In this document: one piece after another, positions 9,854 through 18,557 of the stretch | Numbering within the stretch: the stretch's first letter is position 1 | Layout: every line of letters starts with the position of its first letter | NCBI GenBank assembly: GCA_963575745.1 | Contig: CAUYUJ010015291.1 | Span: 167,139 to 231,138 of the forward strand | Source: Prorocentrum cordatum | Taxonomy: Eukaryota; Sar; Dinophyceae; Prorocentrales; Prorocentraceae | DNA: 64,000 nt | Direction of reading: 5' to 3' | Position numbers and translations under genes: made by a program | The notes under the pieces: generated by a model | What the model was told of the DNA's origin: nothing | Seen by the model: only the letters and a program-made list of their open reading frames with translations | The model's database searches: none

Positions 9854-9960
9854 GATCCTGGCGCCTCACTTTTCAGTCGAGCCAGGCGTTTTCGCTTGGT
9901 TTCGGGCCCCGTGGCACTCACAGATCGATCTTGCTCGAAAAATGGCGCAGAGGGAGGTGG
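9848..9960 (+). repeat. Dispersed repeat, TGAGATCCTGGCG family, abutting the oxidase exon
   Basis: Begins exactly at the TGAGATCCTGGCGCC that also supplies the stop of the upstream exon frame, and ends GCTCGAAAAATGGCGCAG. Collinear with 3189-3300 and, inverted, 352-468. Confidence 0.65.
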
Positions 9961-10048
9961 CGTGTGGTTCCAGCAGCGGTTTTTCATGATGTTGAATTGT
10001 TGTTCGCGCTGTCGGATTTCAGGGTTCCCGATTGGAGGAGAGGGTGCC

Positions 10049-10158
10049 GGTACCGCTGCTCGCCCCGGAGAGCTCTCGTCGCCACGGCTGGATTCTCGTC
10101 GGATGGCAGGTGAGAACGCACCCCGGGAGAGATCCGGGGAGTAGCGGTATCTGTACCT
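10049..10158. mobile_element. MITE-like element M2, copy 2
   Basis: GGTACCGCTGCTCGCC at the left and AGTAGCGGTATCTGTACC at the right form the inverted ends. The interior keeps CTCTCGTCGCCACGGCTGGA and GCACCCCGGGAGAG. Confidence 0.7.
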
Positions 10159-10416
10159 CTTCGCCCCCCCTATGACGAATTTCCGAGGCTGGGGCTTATC
10201 CATATGCACCGCCTGGGGAACCGATCTTCCTGTGTCTTCGGAAGGTTTGTGTGTATATTTCTCTATGCAGACGCATACACATCTGTACGTATACATATTT
10301 ACTTATATATGCATATAATCAGAGTGAGGGGGCCGAACAGTCATTCATTGTCCCTGGGTGCGTGGCTGAAGTGGGGATCCGTGGTGAGCATTCTGCTTCT
10401 TGAACCTTAATTACTA

Positions 10417-10585
10417 AACAATTATTATTGTTGGACCCCCTATATTCGCCCTGGCGCTCTCGCCGAGGCGCCGGCCGCATTTCCTTTGAAATTGAGGCTC
10501 ACGCTCAGGCGTTTTGGGGTTCCGCCAAAACCGGCCCCCCAACAACAACAACGCTCCGGCTCGAGACTTCCTCCTTTTTTATTCG
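10417..10585 (+). repeat. Repeat unit U, copy 1 (TTATTATTGTTGGACCCCC)
   Basis: Shared with 12079-12242: TTATTATTGTTGGACCCC, CCTGGCGCTCTCGCCGA, GAAATTGAGGCTCACGCTCA, GCCGCCAAAACC-like, then ACAACAACGCTC and a CTTTTTT tract. Here it is followed by the tandem array at 10585-11330; the second copy is followed by the terminus of element A. Confidence 0.7.
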
Positions 10586-11330
10586 CTCCCGGGCTGGACG
10601 CGCGGGTCGGCGCCCGAGCCGGCGCCCGGGCGCCGGAAAATCGTGTTCCGAGGCGGCGCCGAAAAAAGGCCATTCCAATACACATTTTTCTTTTGAAAAT
10701 GCTGAATTTCTGCTTCCGGCGCCCGGGAGGGGGGAGGGAGGCCGTCCGGGCCGATTCCAGAGCTCGGGCCGGCACCCGGCCCGGCTCCCGGGCCGGACGC
10801 CGGGGTCGGCGCCCGAGCCGGCGCCCGGGCGCCAGAAAATCGAGTTTCGAGGCGGCGCCGCAAAAAGGCCATTTCAATACACATTTTTCTTTCGACAATG
10901 CTGAATTTCTGCTTCCGGCGCCCGGGAAGCCGTCCGGGCCGATTCCGGAGCTCGGGCCGGCACCCTGCCCGGCTCCCGGGCCGGACGCCCGGGTCGGCGC
11001 CCGAGCCGGCGCCCGGGCGCCGGAAAATCGAGTTCCGAGGCGGCGCCGAAAAAAGGCCATTCCAATACACATTTTTCTTTCGAAAATGCTGAATTTCTGC
11101 TTCCGGCGCCCGGAGGGAGGCCGTCCGGGCCGATTCCGGAGCTCGGGCCGGCACCCGGCCCGGCCGGCACCCGGCCCGGCTCCCGGGCCGGACGCCCGGG
11201 CAGTTCCGATCGCGCCGAAAAAAGGCCATTCCAATACACATTTTTCTTTCGAAAATGCTGAATTTCTGCTTGCGGCGCCCGGGAAGCCGTCCTGGGCCGA
11301 TTCTGGAGCGGCTTTGGGCCGGACGCCCGA
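10585..11330 (+). repeat. Tandem array of a 170-197-bp GC-rich unit, four copies
   Basis: AAAAAGGCCATTCCAATACA followed by CATTTTTCTTTCGAAAATGC recurs at about 10661, 10861, 11048 and 11218. Between copies lie CCGGAGCTCGGGCCGGCACC and GCGCCCGGGCGCCGGAAAAT blocks. Spacing shrinks from about 197 to 187 to 170 bp. AT-rich words alternate with nearly pure G/C DNA, so bubbles or stable hairpins are likely. Overlapping ORFs are by-products. Confidence 0.8.
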
Positions 11331-11619
11331 GCCGGCGCCCGTACGTGGTGCTTCTCTGCTTCTGGCGCCTGCGCAGCTTCCCGAGCCGCTTCTGGAACCA
11401 TATCTGGGCCGGTCCAGCGATAGGTTTCCTGGATGTGCTGAACCATCCAACTTTTTGAGACTTCTGCGTCTCAAGGATAGGGAGAGAAGACATTAAAGGA
11501 GGAACAAAAAGCAACGTCGCTATGAACGCTTGGCTGCCACAAGCCAGTTCTACTTACTTGGACTACTACTACCGTTACCACTACTACTAGTGCTACAGCC
11601 GCAACAACAATATCATCAA

Positions 11620-11947
11620 CTGCTGCTACTACAACTACTCATCCTTCCTCCCCCTCCTCCCCCTCCCTTCTCCCCCTCCCCCTCCCTATCTCTCTCATCT
11701 CCCCCTCCTCTTCCTCTTCCTCTCCCTCTGAGATGCGGGGCATGCGCAAGGCGATTGCGAAGGCGATGTGCCGTCCGAGCTATGGATGTTGAAGTTCCTC
11801 GGAAGAGGTGGTGGCCAAACCTTCTTGGGCGGGATATCTGGGTGAGGGAATATCGGATCCCGCATGCCAGAAAAATCCCCCATGATGGGGTGTGTTATCC
11901 AGATGGATGCATGTGTCATGTGGAAGCATGGCGCATGAGGGTAAAAT
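11620..11947 (+). repeat. Direct repeat V, copy 1
   Basis: Matches 14655-14990: TGCTACTACAACTACTC, a CTC-rich block, GAGATGCGGGGCATGCGCAA, GTGCCGTCCGAGCT, TTCCTCGGAAGAGGTGGTGG, GCCAGAAAAATCC and CATGTGGAAGCATG, ending at a (GTT)n tract in both places. The copies are 3 kb apart in the same orientation. Confidence 0.8.
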
Positions 11948-11948
11948 G

Positions 11949-11981
<33 letters not shown>

Positions 11982-11983
11982 GG

Positions 11984-12025
<42 letters not shown>

Positions 12026-12056
12026 GGTGGTGGTGGTTGTTGTTGTTGTTGTTGTT
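11948..12056 (+). repeat. (GTT)n microsatellite
   Basis: Nearly pure GTT with one GGT patch. It joins repeat V to repeat U. The second (GTT)n of repeat V (14991) leads into a different element. Confidence 0.92.
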
Positions 12057-12078
12057 GAATGTGAATTAGTTTACAGTT

Positions 12079-12242
12079 ATTATTGTTGGACCCCTTGCAG
12101 GCGCCCGCCCTGGCGCTCTCGCCGATGCGCTGGCTGCATGTTCGTCATTGGAAATGAGGCTCACTCTCAAGCGGTTTGGGGGGCCGCCAAAACCTGCCCC
12201 CCAAAACAACAACGCTGCTCCCGTTCGGGACTTTTTCTTTTT
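12079..12242 (+). repeat. Repeat unit U, copy 2
   Basis: Collinear with 10417-10585, including TTATTATTGTTGGACCCC and CCCTGGCGCTCTCGCCGA. It ends in a T-rich tract directly at the terminus of element A. Confidence 0.7.
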
Positions 12243-13415
12243 TCCCCAACCATCCTGTGGTGTTGGGTCTTCGTTTTGAAGAGACAGCGCCCCGCGTCCC
12301 ACCTCCTCTCCTCCTCCTCCCCCTCCTCGCCCTCCTCCCTCCTCCCCCTCCTTGCCTCTGCTCTCGGCACACCCCTCACACGTTTTGTAGCCCCATAGGG
12401 AGCTCCACCGAAGGTCCCAGTGGCACAGCCCGCATGCGGTTCCCCCACCCAGGGCAGCGCTTCGTAGCCCCATAGGGAGCTCCACCGAAGGCCCCAGTGG
12501 GGGTGTTCGCATGCGGTTCCCCCACCCAGGGCAGCGTTTCGTGGCCCCATAGGGAGCTCCACCGAAGGCCCCAGTGGGGGTGTTCGCATGCGGTTCCCCC
12601 ACCCAGGGCAGCGTTTCGTAGCCCCATAGCCCCAATCCCAGTGGCACAGATGCTCTTCAGCCCCCGAAGGTCCCAGTGGCACAGCCCGCATTCGCTTCCC
12701 CCACCCAGGGCAGCGGTTCGTGGCCCCATAGGGAGCTCCCCGAAGGTCCCAGTGGCACAGCCCGCATGCGGTTCCCCCACCCAGGGCAGCGCTTCGTAGC
12801 CCCATAGGGAGCTCCACCGAATGTCCCAGTGGCACAGCCCGCATGCGGTTCCCCCGCCCAGGGCAGCGCTTCGTACCTCCATAGGGAGCTCCACCGAAGG
12901 CTCCAGTGGCACAGCCCGCATGCAGCTCCCCCTGGCCCCATAGGGAGCTCCACCGAAGGTCCCAGTGGGACAGCCCGCATGAGGTTCCCCCACCCAGGGC
13001 AGCGTCTCGTAGCCCCATAGGGAGCTCCACCGAAGGTCCCAGTGGGACAGCCCGCATGCGGTTCCCCCACCCAGGGCAGCGTCTCGTAGCCCCATAGGGG
13101 GCTCCACCGAAGGTCCCAGTGGCACAGCCCGCATGCGGTTCCCTCACCCAGGGCTGCGTTTCGTGGCCCCATAGGGAGCTCGACCGAAGGCCCCAGTGGC
13201 GCAGTTCGCATGCGTTCCCCCCCACCCAGGGCAGCGTTTCGTGGCCCCATAGGGCCATAGGGAGCTCCACCGAAGGTCCCAGTGGCGCAGTTCGCATGCG
13301 TCCCCCCCACCCATAAGCAGCGTTTCGTGCCCCTACGGGGCTCAGCCCGAATGCGAATACCCACAACTGCAATATGGTTGGGTCCTTCGCCAGGCTAATT
13401 ACTCAGGGCCGGTGC
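12240..13415 (-). mobile_element. Modular array element A (leader - array - GGA tract - terminus)
   Basis: Read on the minus strand: a leader at 13415-13365 (TTAGCCTGGCGAAGGACCC, AACCATATTGCAGTTGTGGG); about 12 tandem units of 75-78 bp (13365-12390) built on CCACTGGGACCTTCGGTGGA, GCTCCCTATGGGGCTACGAA and GCGCTGCCCTGGGTGGGGGA; a degenerate GGA tract (about 12360-12300); and a terminus (12290-12242) reading CTTCAAAACGAAGACCCAAC, ACCACAGGATGGTTGGGG. The same order and end sequences recur in element D. The arrays are open in several frames and give long ORFs, but the peptide is only the translated repeat. No transposase seen. Mechanism unknown. Confidence 0.75.
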
Positions 13416-13675
13416 TCTTGCTCGCCGCCGAAAGCAGCCGTCTCATCAAAACCAGCGTTCCCGCTCGAGACGTCCTCCCGTTTTACCTTGGACAGGCGCG
13501 CTACTCTTTCTCTCATCGGCGCCGCCCCCCAGCAACAACAACGCTCCCGCTCGAGACTTCCCCCCTTTTTTACTCAAGGCGGTGCTCTTGCTCGCCGCCG
13601 ACAGCCCCCGTCCCGACAAAACCAGCGTTCCCGCCCGAGACTTCCTCCCGTTTTGCGCTGGACTGGCGCGCTTTT
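13412..13675 (+). repeat. Direct duplication of a segment of about 75 bp, 170 bp apart
   Basis: GGTGCTCTTGCTCGCCGCCG followed by AAAACCAGCGTTCCCGC and GAGACKTCCTCCCGTTTT occurs at 13412-13485 and 13582-13655. Between them lies an ACAACAACGCTCCCGCTCGA block shared with repeat U. Confidence 0.65.
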
Positions 13676-13677
13676 TG

Positions 13678-14320
13678 TCCTCCTCTTCCTCCTCCTCCTT
13701 GTCCTCGTCCTCGTCGTCGTCCTCCTCCTCCTCCTTCTCTTCCTCCTCCTCCTCCTCCTCGTCCTCCTCCTCCTCCCTCCTCCCCCCTCCCTCCTCTTCT
13801 TCTTTCTTCTTCCTTCCTCCGCCCCCTCCTCTTCTCCCTCCTCCCTCCTCCGTCCCTCTTTCCTCCCTCCTCCTCCCTCCCCCCTTCTCCTCCCTCTCCT
13901 CCTCCTCCTCGTCCTCCTCCTCATCCCTCCTCCTCCTCCCCTCCTGCTCCTTTTGGCTCCCTTTTCCTCCTCCCTCCTCCTCCTCCTCTCCTCCTCCTCC
14001 TCCTCCTCCTTTTCCTCCTTCCTCCTCCTCCTTTTCTCCTCCTTCGTTTCTCCTCCCCCTCAATATTCTTCCTCCTCTTCCTCCTCCTCCTCCTCCTCCT
14101 CCTCCTCCCTCGTTTTCCTCCTCCCTCCACCTCTCTCGTCCTCCCTCTTCCTCCCTCCACCCCCTTATCTTCTCCCTCCTCCCTCCTCCTTCTCCCGTCC
14201 CTCTTTCCTCCCTTCTCCTCCCTCCTCCTTCCCCTTTTCGCTCCCCTTGTCTCCTCCCTCCTCCTGCCTCCCTCCTCCCTCCTCCTCCTCCCTTCCCCTT
14301 CCGTCCTCCTTCGTCGCTCC
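13678..14320. repeat. (CTC)n-rich polypyrimidine tract
   Basis: About 640 bp of CTC/TCC/CCT with few purines. The Ser/Pro/Leu-rich plus-strand frames (277-335 aa) and the Arg/Glu-rich minus frames come from it. Confidence 0.85.
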
Positions 14321-14654
14321 CGTTTGATAGTTCCTCACCTTTTACTCAAGACTGGGGCCCCCGTTTCGACATCGCCTCTGGGTGGCTTCCAAGAGTCCCT
14401 ATTGAACCTGAATGAGTAAATAACTATCACTTTTGGAGAGCATCGATGTGGAGGAGGAGGAGAAGAAAGAGGACGGATGACTTCCAGGGACTCCAAGGAT
14501 CGCGGGTCGAAGGATTGACTTCAGGGATTCCTTCGGAGGGTGTGGAGGGGCATTTGGCATATGGAAGATGCGATCATGGGAGTGCCAGCGCCTGGGGCCG
14601 CAGGATGGTGGCGCAACAGTTCGAACGATGAGTAAAAAAACGCCTCGTCCTCGG
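14321..14654. other. No gene seen
   Basis: A transition from the polypyrimidine tract to mixed-sequence DNA with a short GGAGGAGGAG patch (14449-14463). No domain, repeat relative or structure was recognised. Confidence 0.4.
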
Positions 14655-14990
14655 AGGCACTGCTACTACAACTACTCCTCCTTCCTCCATTTCCTCCTCC
14701 TCCTCCTCCACTATCCTCCTCCTCTCCCTCTTCCTGTCCCTCATCTTCCCTCCCCTCCTCGTTCTCTTCCTCCTCCTCCGAGATGCGGGGCGTGCGCAAG
14801 GCGATTGCGATGGCGATGTGCCGTCCGAGCTGTGGATGTCGATGTTCCTCGGAAGAGGTGGTGGCAATGCTTCCTTGGGCGGGATATTTGGGGGCGAGGG
14901 GATATCGGACCCCGCGTGCCAGAAAAATCCTTCATGATGTGGTGTGGTATCCTGAAAAATGCATGTGACATGTGGAAGCATGAAATGATT
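14655..14990 (+). repeat. Direct repeat V, copy 2
   Basis: Collinear with 11620-11947 over the whole length, with scattered substitutions. It ends at (GTT)n and then passes into element F1 rather than repeat U. Confidence 0.8.
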
Positions 14991-15440
14991 GTTGTTGTTG
15001 TTGTCGTTGCTGTCGTCGTCCCCCCAGCCACCCGCCAGCGACCCGCCCGCCCACCCCGCGACCCACCCCGCGACCCACCCCGCGACCCGCCCCGCGACCC
15101 TCCCCGCGACCTACCCGCACCCCACCCGCGACCCACCCCGCGACCCGCCCCGCGACCCATCCGCGACCCACTTCGCGACCCACCCCGCGACCCACCCGTG
15201 ACGCAGCCGCGACCCACCCGCGACCCAGCCGCGACCTAGCCGCGACCCATGTGCGACCCACCCCCGACCCCCCCGCGACCTACCCACGTTGGTTCGACGA
15301 ACGCCTGCGGCGGGCTCGTTGTGTAATTCGTGAAACTTTGGCGCCTGCGGCGCGCTTCTCCAGAGTCTCACAGATCGCCGACGTCCCCACCGCCCTTCAC
15401 TCTTATCCGCATCTGCGGGGTGCTACGTATAAAATATTCG
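14991..15440 (+). mobile_element. Modular array element F1 (GTT tract - 11-mer array - tail)
   Basis: Order: (GTT)n, then GTCGTCGTCCCCCC, then an array of CGCGACCCACC-type units of 10-15 bp (15045-15290), then a tail of about 145 bp. The tail contains GCGCCTGCGGCGCGCTTCTC, CAGAGTCTCACAGATCGC, CGACGTCCCCACCGCC and TCACTCTTATCCGCATCTGC, and ends TGCTACGTATA. The same modules in the same order occur inverted at 33060-33470. No ORF of its own. Confidence 0.75.
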
Positions 15441-15489
15441 CCCCCCTCCCCCTCGGGAGCGCCCCCCACATCCGGAACATCTAGGGGCA

Positions 15490-16130
15490 ACTCCCGGTAC
15501 CGCGTACCGGGGCTTCCCAGGGAGGCCCCCGAAAACCTCAGGACGGCCCAAGATGCCCCCAAGGAGCCCCCAAAACGCGAAAGGGACGGCCCAAAACGCT
15601 CCCAAGCAGTCCAATACAGAGTTCCGACGGCTCTCCTGGCTCCCAGGAGGCTTCCAAGAGGCCCCAAGAAAACTCCGAGAGGCGCCCCAGGAGCGCCCAA
15701 CGATGCCAAAATTGTTGATTCTTTGTTGGGGGTGGGTGAATGGTTCAGCTTTCTCGCGTTTTCGAGCCTCCTCCAAGACGGCCGGAGAATCCGCCAATAC
15801 CGCCCCCAAACCGCCATGAGAGCCCCCAGGACGGTTCCAAGGTGGCCCAAGCAGGCCCCAACACGGCCCGAGGGAGCCTCGAGGCAGCCTAAGAGAGCCC
15901 CAAGATGGCCAGAAAAACCGCCCAACAGGGGGAACGCAAATCGACAATCCCGGCTTTCCGCTCCAGAGGCCCCCAGGAGGCCCCAAGAGTCCCCCAAAGA
16001 ACCCCAAGAGGCCCCCAAGAGCCCCGAAGAGGCCCAAAAGTGGCCCCAAGAGGCTCCAAAACAGCCCGCCAGCGGCCTCCAAACTGCCTCCCGAGAGCCC
16101 CTTCGCACGCCTGTTTGGGCCCCCTCGGTT
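15490..16130 (+). repeat. Degenerate CCCCAAGAGGCC-type short tandem repeats
   Basis: Short variants of GCCCCCAAGAGGCCC and CCCAAGATGGCC recur irregularly through about 640 bp. The same composition occurs at 56040-56370 and, as GGCCTCTTGGGGC, at 56895-57600. Long frames on both strands are unlikely to be genes. Confidence 0.6.
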
Positions 16131-16159
16131 CCTGCGCACCACATGTTAAACATCCAATT

Positions 16160-16400
16160 TGAAATTAGCCTGGCGAAAGACCCAACCATATGCAGTTGTG
16201 GGTATCGCATTCGGGGGAGCTCCCTATGGGGCCACGAAACGCTGTACTGGGTGGGGGGGGGACGCATGCGAACTGCGCCACTGGGACCTTCGGTGGAGCT
16301 CTCTATGGGGCCACGAAGCGCTGTACTGGGTGCGGGGAGGACGCATGCGAACTGCGCCACTGGGACCTTCGGTGGAGCTCCCTATGGGGCCACGAAACGC
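16160..16400 (+). mobile_element. Modular array element B, cut by the assembly gap
   Basis: Leader at 16164-16206 (ATTAGCCTGGCGAAAGACCC, AACCATATGCAGTTGTGGGT), then two and a half array units with the core GGAGCTCCCTATGGGGCCAC and the spacer CTGTACTGGGTG...GACGCATGCGAACTGC. The array runs into the N block, and (GGA)n follows on the far side, as the A/D order predicts. Its true length is unknown. Confidence 0.7.
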
Positions 16401-16500
16401 NNNNNNNNNNNNNNNNNNNNNNNNNNNNNNNNNNNNNNNNNNNNNNNNNNNNNNNNNNNNNNNNNNNNNNNNNNNNNNNNNNNNNNNNNNNNNNNNNNNN
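16401..16500. other. Assembly gap (100 N)
   Basis: Exactly 100 N between an array unit and a (GGA)n tract, probably a placeholder of arbitrary length inside element B. Reading frames that cross it are meaningless. Confidence 0.97.
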
Positions 16501-16595
16501 AGGAGGAGGAGGAGGAGGAGGAGGAGGAGGAGGAGGAGGAGGAGGAGGGAGGAGTAGGAGGAGTAGGAGGAGGAGGAGGCGGAGGGAGGAGGAGG
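16501..16595 (+). repeat. (GGA)n microsatellite
   Basis: Starts at the gap edge. It probably is the microsatellite module of element B. Confidence 0.88.
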
Positions 16596-17070
16596 CCCCC
16601 GATCATCCTGGCAGTGCACCGGCTCCCGGTGCCTGAGGCCGCTTGCGCGTTCCCGCCTGGCCGTCTCTCGGCGGATCGGGCCTCGTTCCCTCGCCTGCCT
16701 CCGCGGCCGCCCTCCTGTTTACACCTATCTCAGTGTGCCTCGTGCCCGGCTGGGCCCGCCGGCTCTGCAGACGCGCCTACGACCGCCAGCGCTGCCGACA
16801 AGCAAAGCTGCCGTCTGCCGAGCTGGAGGCTCTTGCCATGTCGTGTCGACGCGGCGGGGCGACCCTGGCGCTGGCGTAAAATGCTGAAAGCACCGCAGGC
16901 GCCTGGAGTCGGAACCGAGATCGGACGATCCGCGCCATGTCGGGCAGCCTCGGACGCGCAAGGCTGCATTATCCGCGCGGCTGGGAAGACCAGCGCGCGC
17001 GAGTCATCACGACGCAAACCACCTGGAAGCAGCCCGCAGTCCTCTGAGCCAGAAGCTCGGGTTGTAGGAG
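16596..17070. other. No gene identified; mixed-sequence DNA
   Basis: A 78-aa plus-strand frame (GTG start at 16643, stop by 16879) and the following frame to about 17060 have unexceptional composition but no recognised domain or splice context. Recorded as unassigned. Confidence 0.4.
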
Positions 17071-17079
17071 GAGTAGGAA

Positions 17080-17395
17080 GAGGAGAAGGGAGGAGGAGGA
17101 GGAGGAGGAGGAGGCGGAGGAGGAGCAGGAGGAGCAGGAGGAGGAGGAGGAGGAGGAGGAGGAGGAGGAGGGAGGAGGAGGGAGGAGGAGGAGGAGGGAG
17201 GAGGAGGGAGGAGGAGGGAGAGGGAGGAGGGAGGAGGGAGGAGGTGGTGGTGGGGTAGGAGGAGGAGTTGGAGCTGGAGGAGGAGGAGGAGGAGGAGGAG
17301 GAGGAGGAGGAGGAGGAGGAGGAGGAGTTGGAGCTGGAGGAGGAGGAGGAGGCAGAGGAGGAGGAGGAGAAGGAGGAGGGGGATGGAGGGAGGGC
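17080..17395 (+). repeat. (GGA)n microsatellite with GGAGTTGGAGCT inserts
   Basis: Long GGA tract. The 14-mer GGAGTTGGAGCTGG occurs twice (about 17264 and 17324), flanking about 50 bp of pure repeat. Confidence 0.9.
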
Positions 17396-17439
17396 GAACC
17401 CAGAATTCCGATGTTTGTTTGTTTTTTTCCCAGCGTGGC

Positions 17440-17545
17440 CCCGGGAGGCCTCGACACCTCCCTTTGGGCCCGGCTCTTCATTCCGAGCCATCTTTTGGCG
17501 GTTCTGGGGCCCAGTGAGAGTCCCCAGAGGCCAAAAGCAGCCTAA
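17440..17545 (-). repeat. Dispersed repeat, GGCCTCTGGGGGCCCTCGC family, inverted copy
   Basis: On the minus strand it reads GGCCTCTGGGGACTCTCACT, GGGCCCCAGAACCGCC and an end in GAGGTGTCGAGGCC, corresponding to 918-1018 and 24155-24255. Confidence 0.55.
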
Positions 17546-17659
17546 CACCACCCGCCCCTCTCTTGTCCAGGACGCGACGAGGAGCAGGATGACAGAGGAC
17601 AGAGGACGACGACGCCGACGACGACGACGACGACGACGACGAGGACGAGGACGACGAGG

Positions 17660-17850
17660 ACGGCGACGACGGTCGTCGAAGGCGGTGGCGGCGGCGGCGG
17701 CGGCGCCCCGGCCGAGGACTGGTGGGCCGGCAGGGGGCCCGCGCCGCTGCCGGCCGCGGAAGCGGGCGCGCTCGGCACGCGCGAGGCCTGGGAGCGCTGG
17801 TCGGCGAAGGCGGGCGCCGTCGGGGTCGGCTGCACTGCTAGGGGGACAAA
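17660..17850 (+). other. Exon-like island, APAEDWWAGRGPAPLPAAEA
   Basis: The plus-strand frame reads VVEGGGG..., APAEDWWAGRGPAPLPAAEA, then GALGTREAWERWSAKAGAVG. After the Gly run the composition is protein-like (Trp, Glu, Lys mixed). It lies between a (GAC)n tract and an M1 element. No splice sites are certain and the family is not recognised. Confidence 0.3.
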
Positions 17851-17867
17851 CACTGACATAAACATAA

Positions 17868-18005
17868 AAACTCGGAGGTCCGTGCGGATTTCTTGGATCG
17901 GCGCTGGGGCCCCCTGGCGGCGCCTGCGCCGCCCCTTGCGCGCTCCGCGCGGCAGGGAGGGGGGCCCAGTTCCGATCCAAGAAATCCGCGCAGACCTCCA
18001 AGTTT
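17868..18005. mobile_element. MITE-like palindromic element M1, copy 2 (best preserved)
   Basis: Left arm AAACTCGGAGGTCCGTGCGG then ATTTCTTGGATCGGCGCTGG; right arm CCGATCCAAGAAATCCGCGC then AGACCTCCAAGTTT. The arms pair over about 40 bp with few mismatches. The centre is GGCGGCGCCTGCGCCGCC-rich. No ORF. Confidence 0.8.
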
Positions 18006-18334
18006 GTATGATTATGTTATTGCTTGTTCCCCTGACTTCAGTGGCTTTCCGCCAGAGTGATCCACGTCGACAGCTGGAACACAGACATAACCAGCGGCGG
18101 GCTGTTTGTCAGTCCCAGGACGTTGTGAGGGTCGGGGACGACGTCGGGGTGGTGTGGGGTCTATTTTGTTTGATCCGTTCTCCGGGGAAACAACGAAACA
18201 TACATACACCAGGGTGGCGTATACACCATGATCCGCTCTCCTGTGCAAGCGTCAGTGCAGGGCCAGAAAAAGCGTCGGTGTACAGAGTTCGTTTCCGTGC
18301 TGGTGGGGGCACACCGGGGTCCCCAGACGACTGA

Positions 18335-18442
18335 GCACGATGCGATAGCAGCGTCTTGCGCGCTCGGAGGTGGCCGCCCTGCGGCCCCCGAAAGTCGCGC
18401 ATTCCAAGGTCTCTCGTGCCTAGGGTCACTCTTGCGTGTAGC
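18335..18442 (+). repeat. Dispersed repeat ending CTAGGGTCACTCTTGCGTGT
   Basis: Collinear with 63150-63265 (GATGCRRYAGYAGCGTCTTG, CGCGC, then GCCCCCGAAAGTCGCGC) and with 8745-8850. Confidence 0.65.
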
Positions 18443-18507
18443 CGACGGGGGTCGGTCGGGGGCGTCCTCCCGGATGGGGATCGTTGTCGTCGTCACGCCC
18501 CGCCCGT

Positions 18508-18557
<50 letters not shown>

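Noticed and set aside
12167-13372. 401-aa minus-strand ORF and similar ORFs across arrays A, C and D (ELPMGP / GAPYGATKR repeats)
   Set aside because: The same DNA unit is open in several frames on both strands, spacers are not multiples of three throughout, and the arrays sit between a leader and a microsatellite. Repeat translation explains them.
13678-14415. 277-335-aa Ser/Pro/Leu-rich plus-strand ORFs
   Set aside because: They consist of the polypyrimidine (CTC)n tract only.
15330-17258. 642-aa plus-strand ORF
   Set aside because: It crosses the 100-N gap and consists of degenerate CCAAGAGG repeats, an array unit and (GGA)n.
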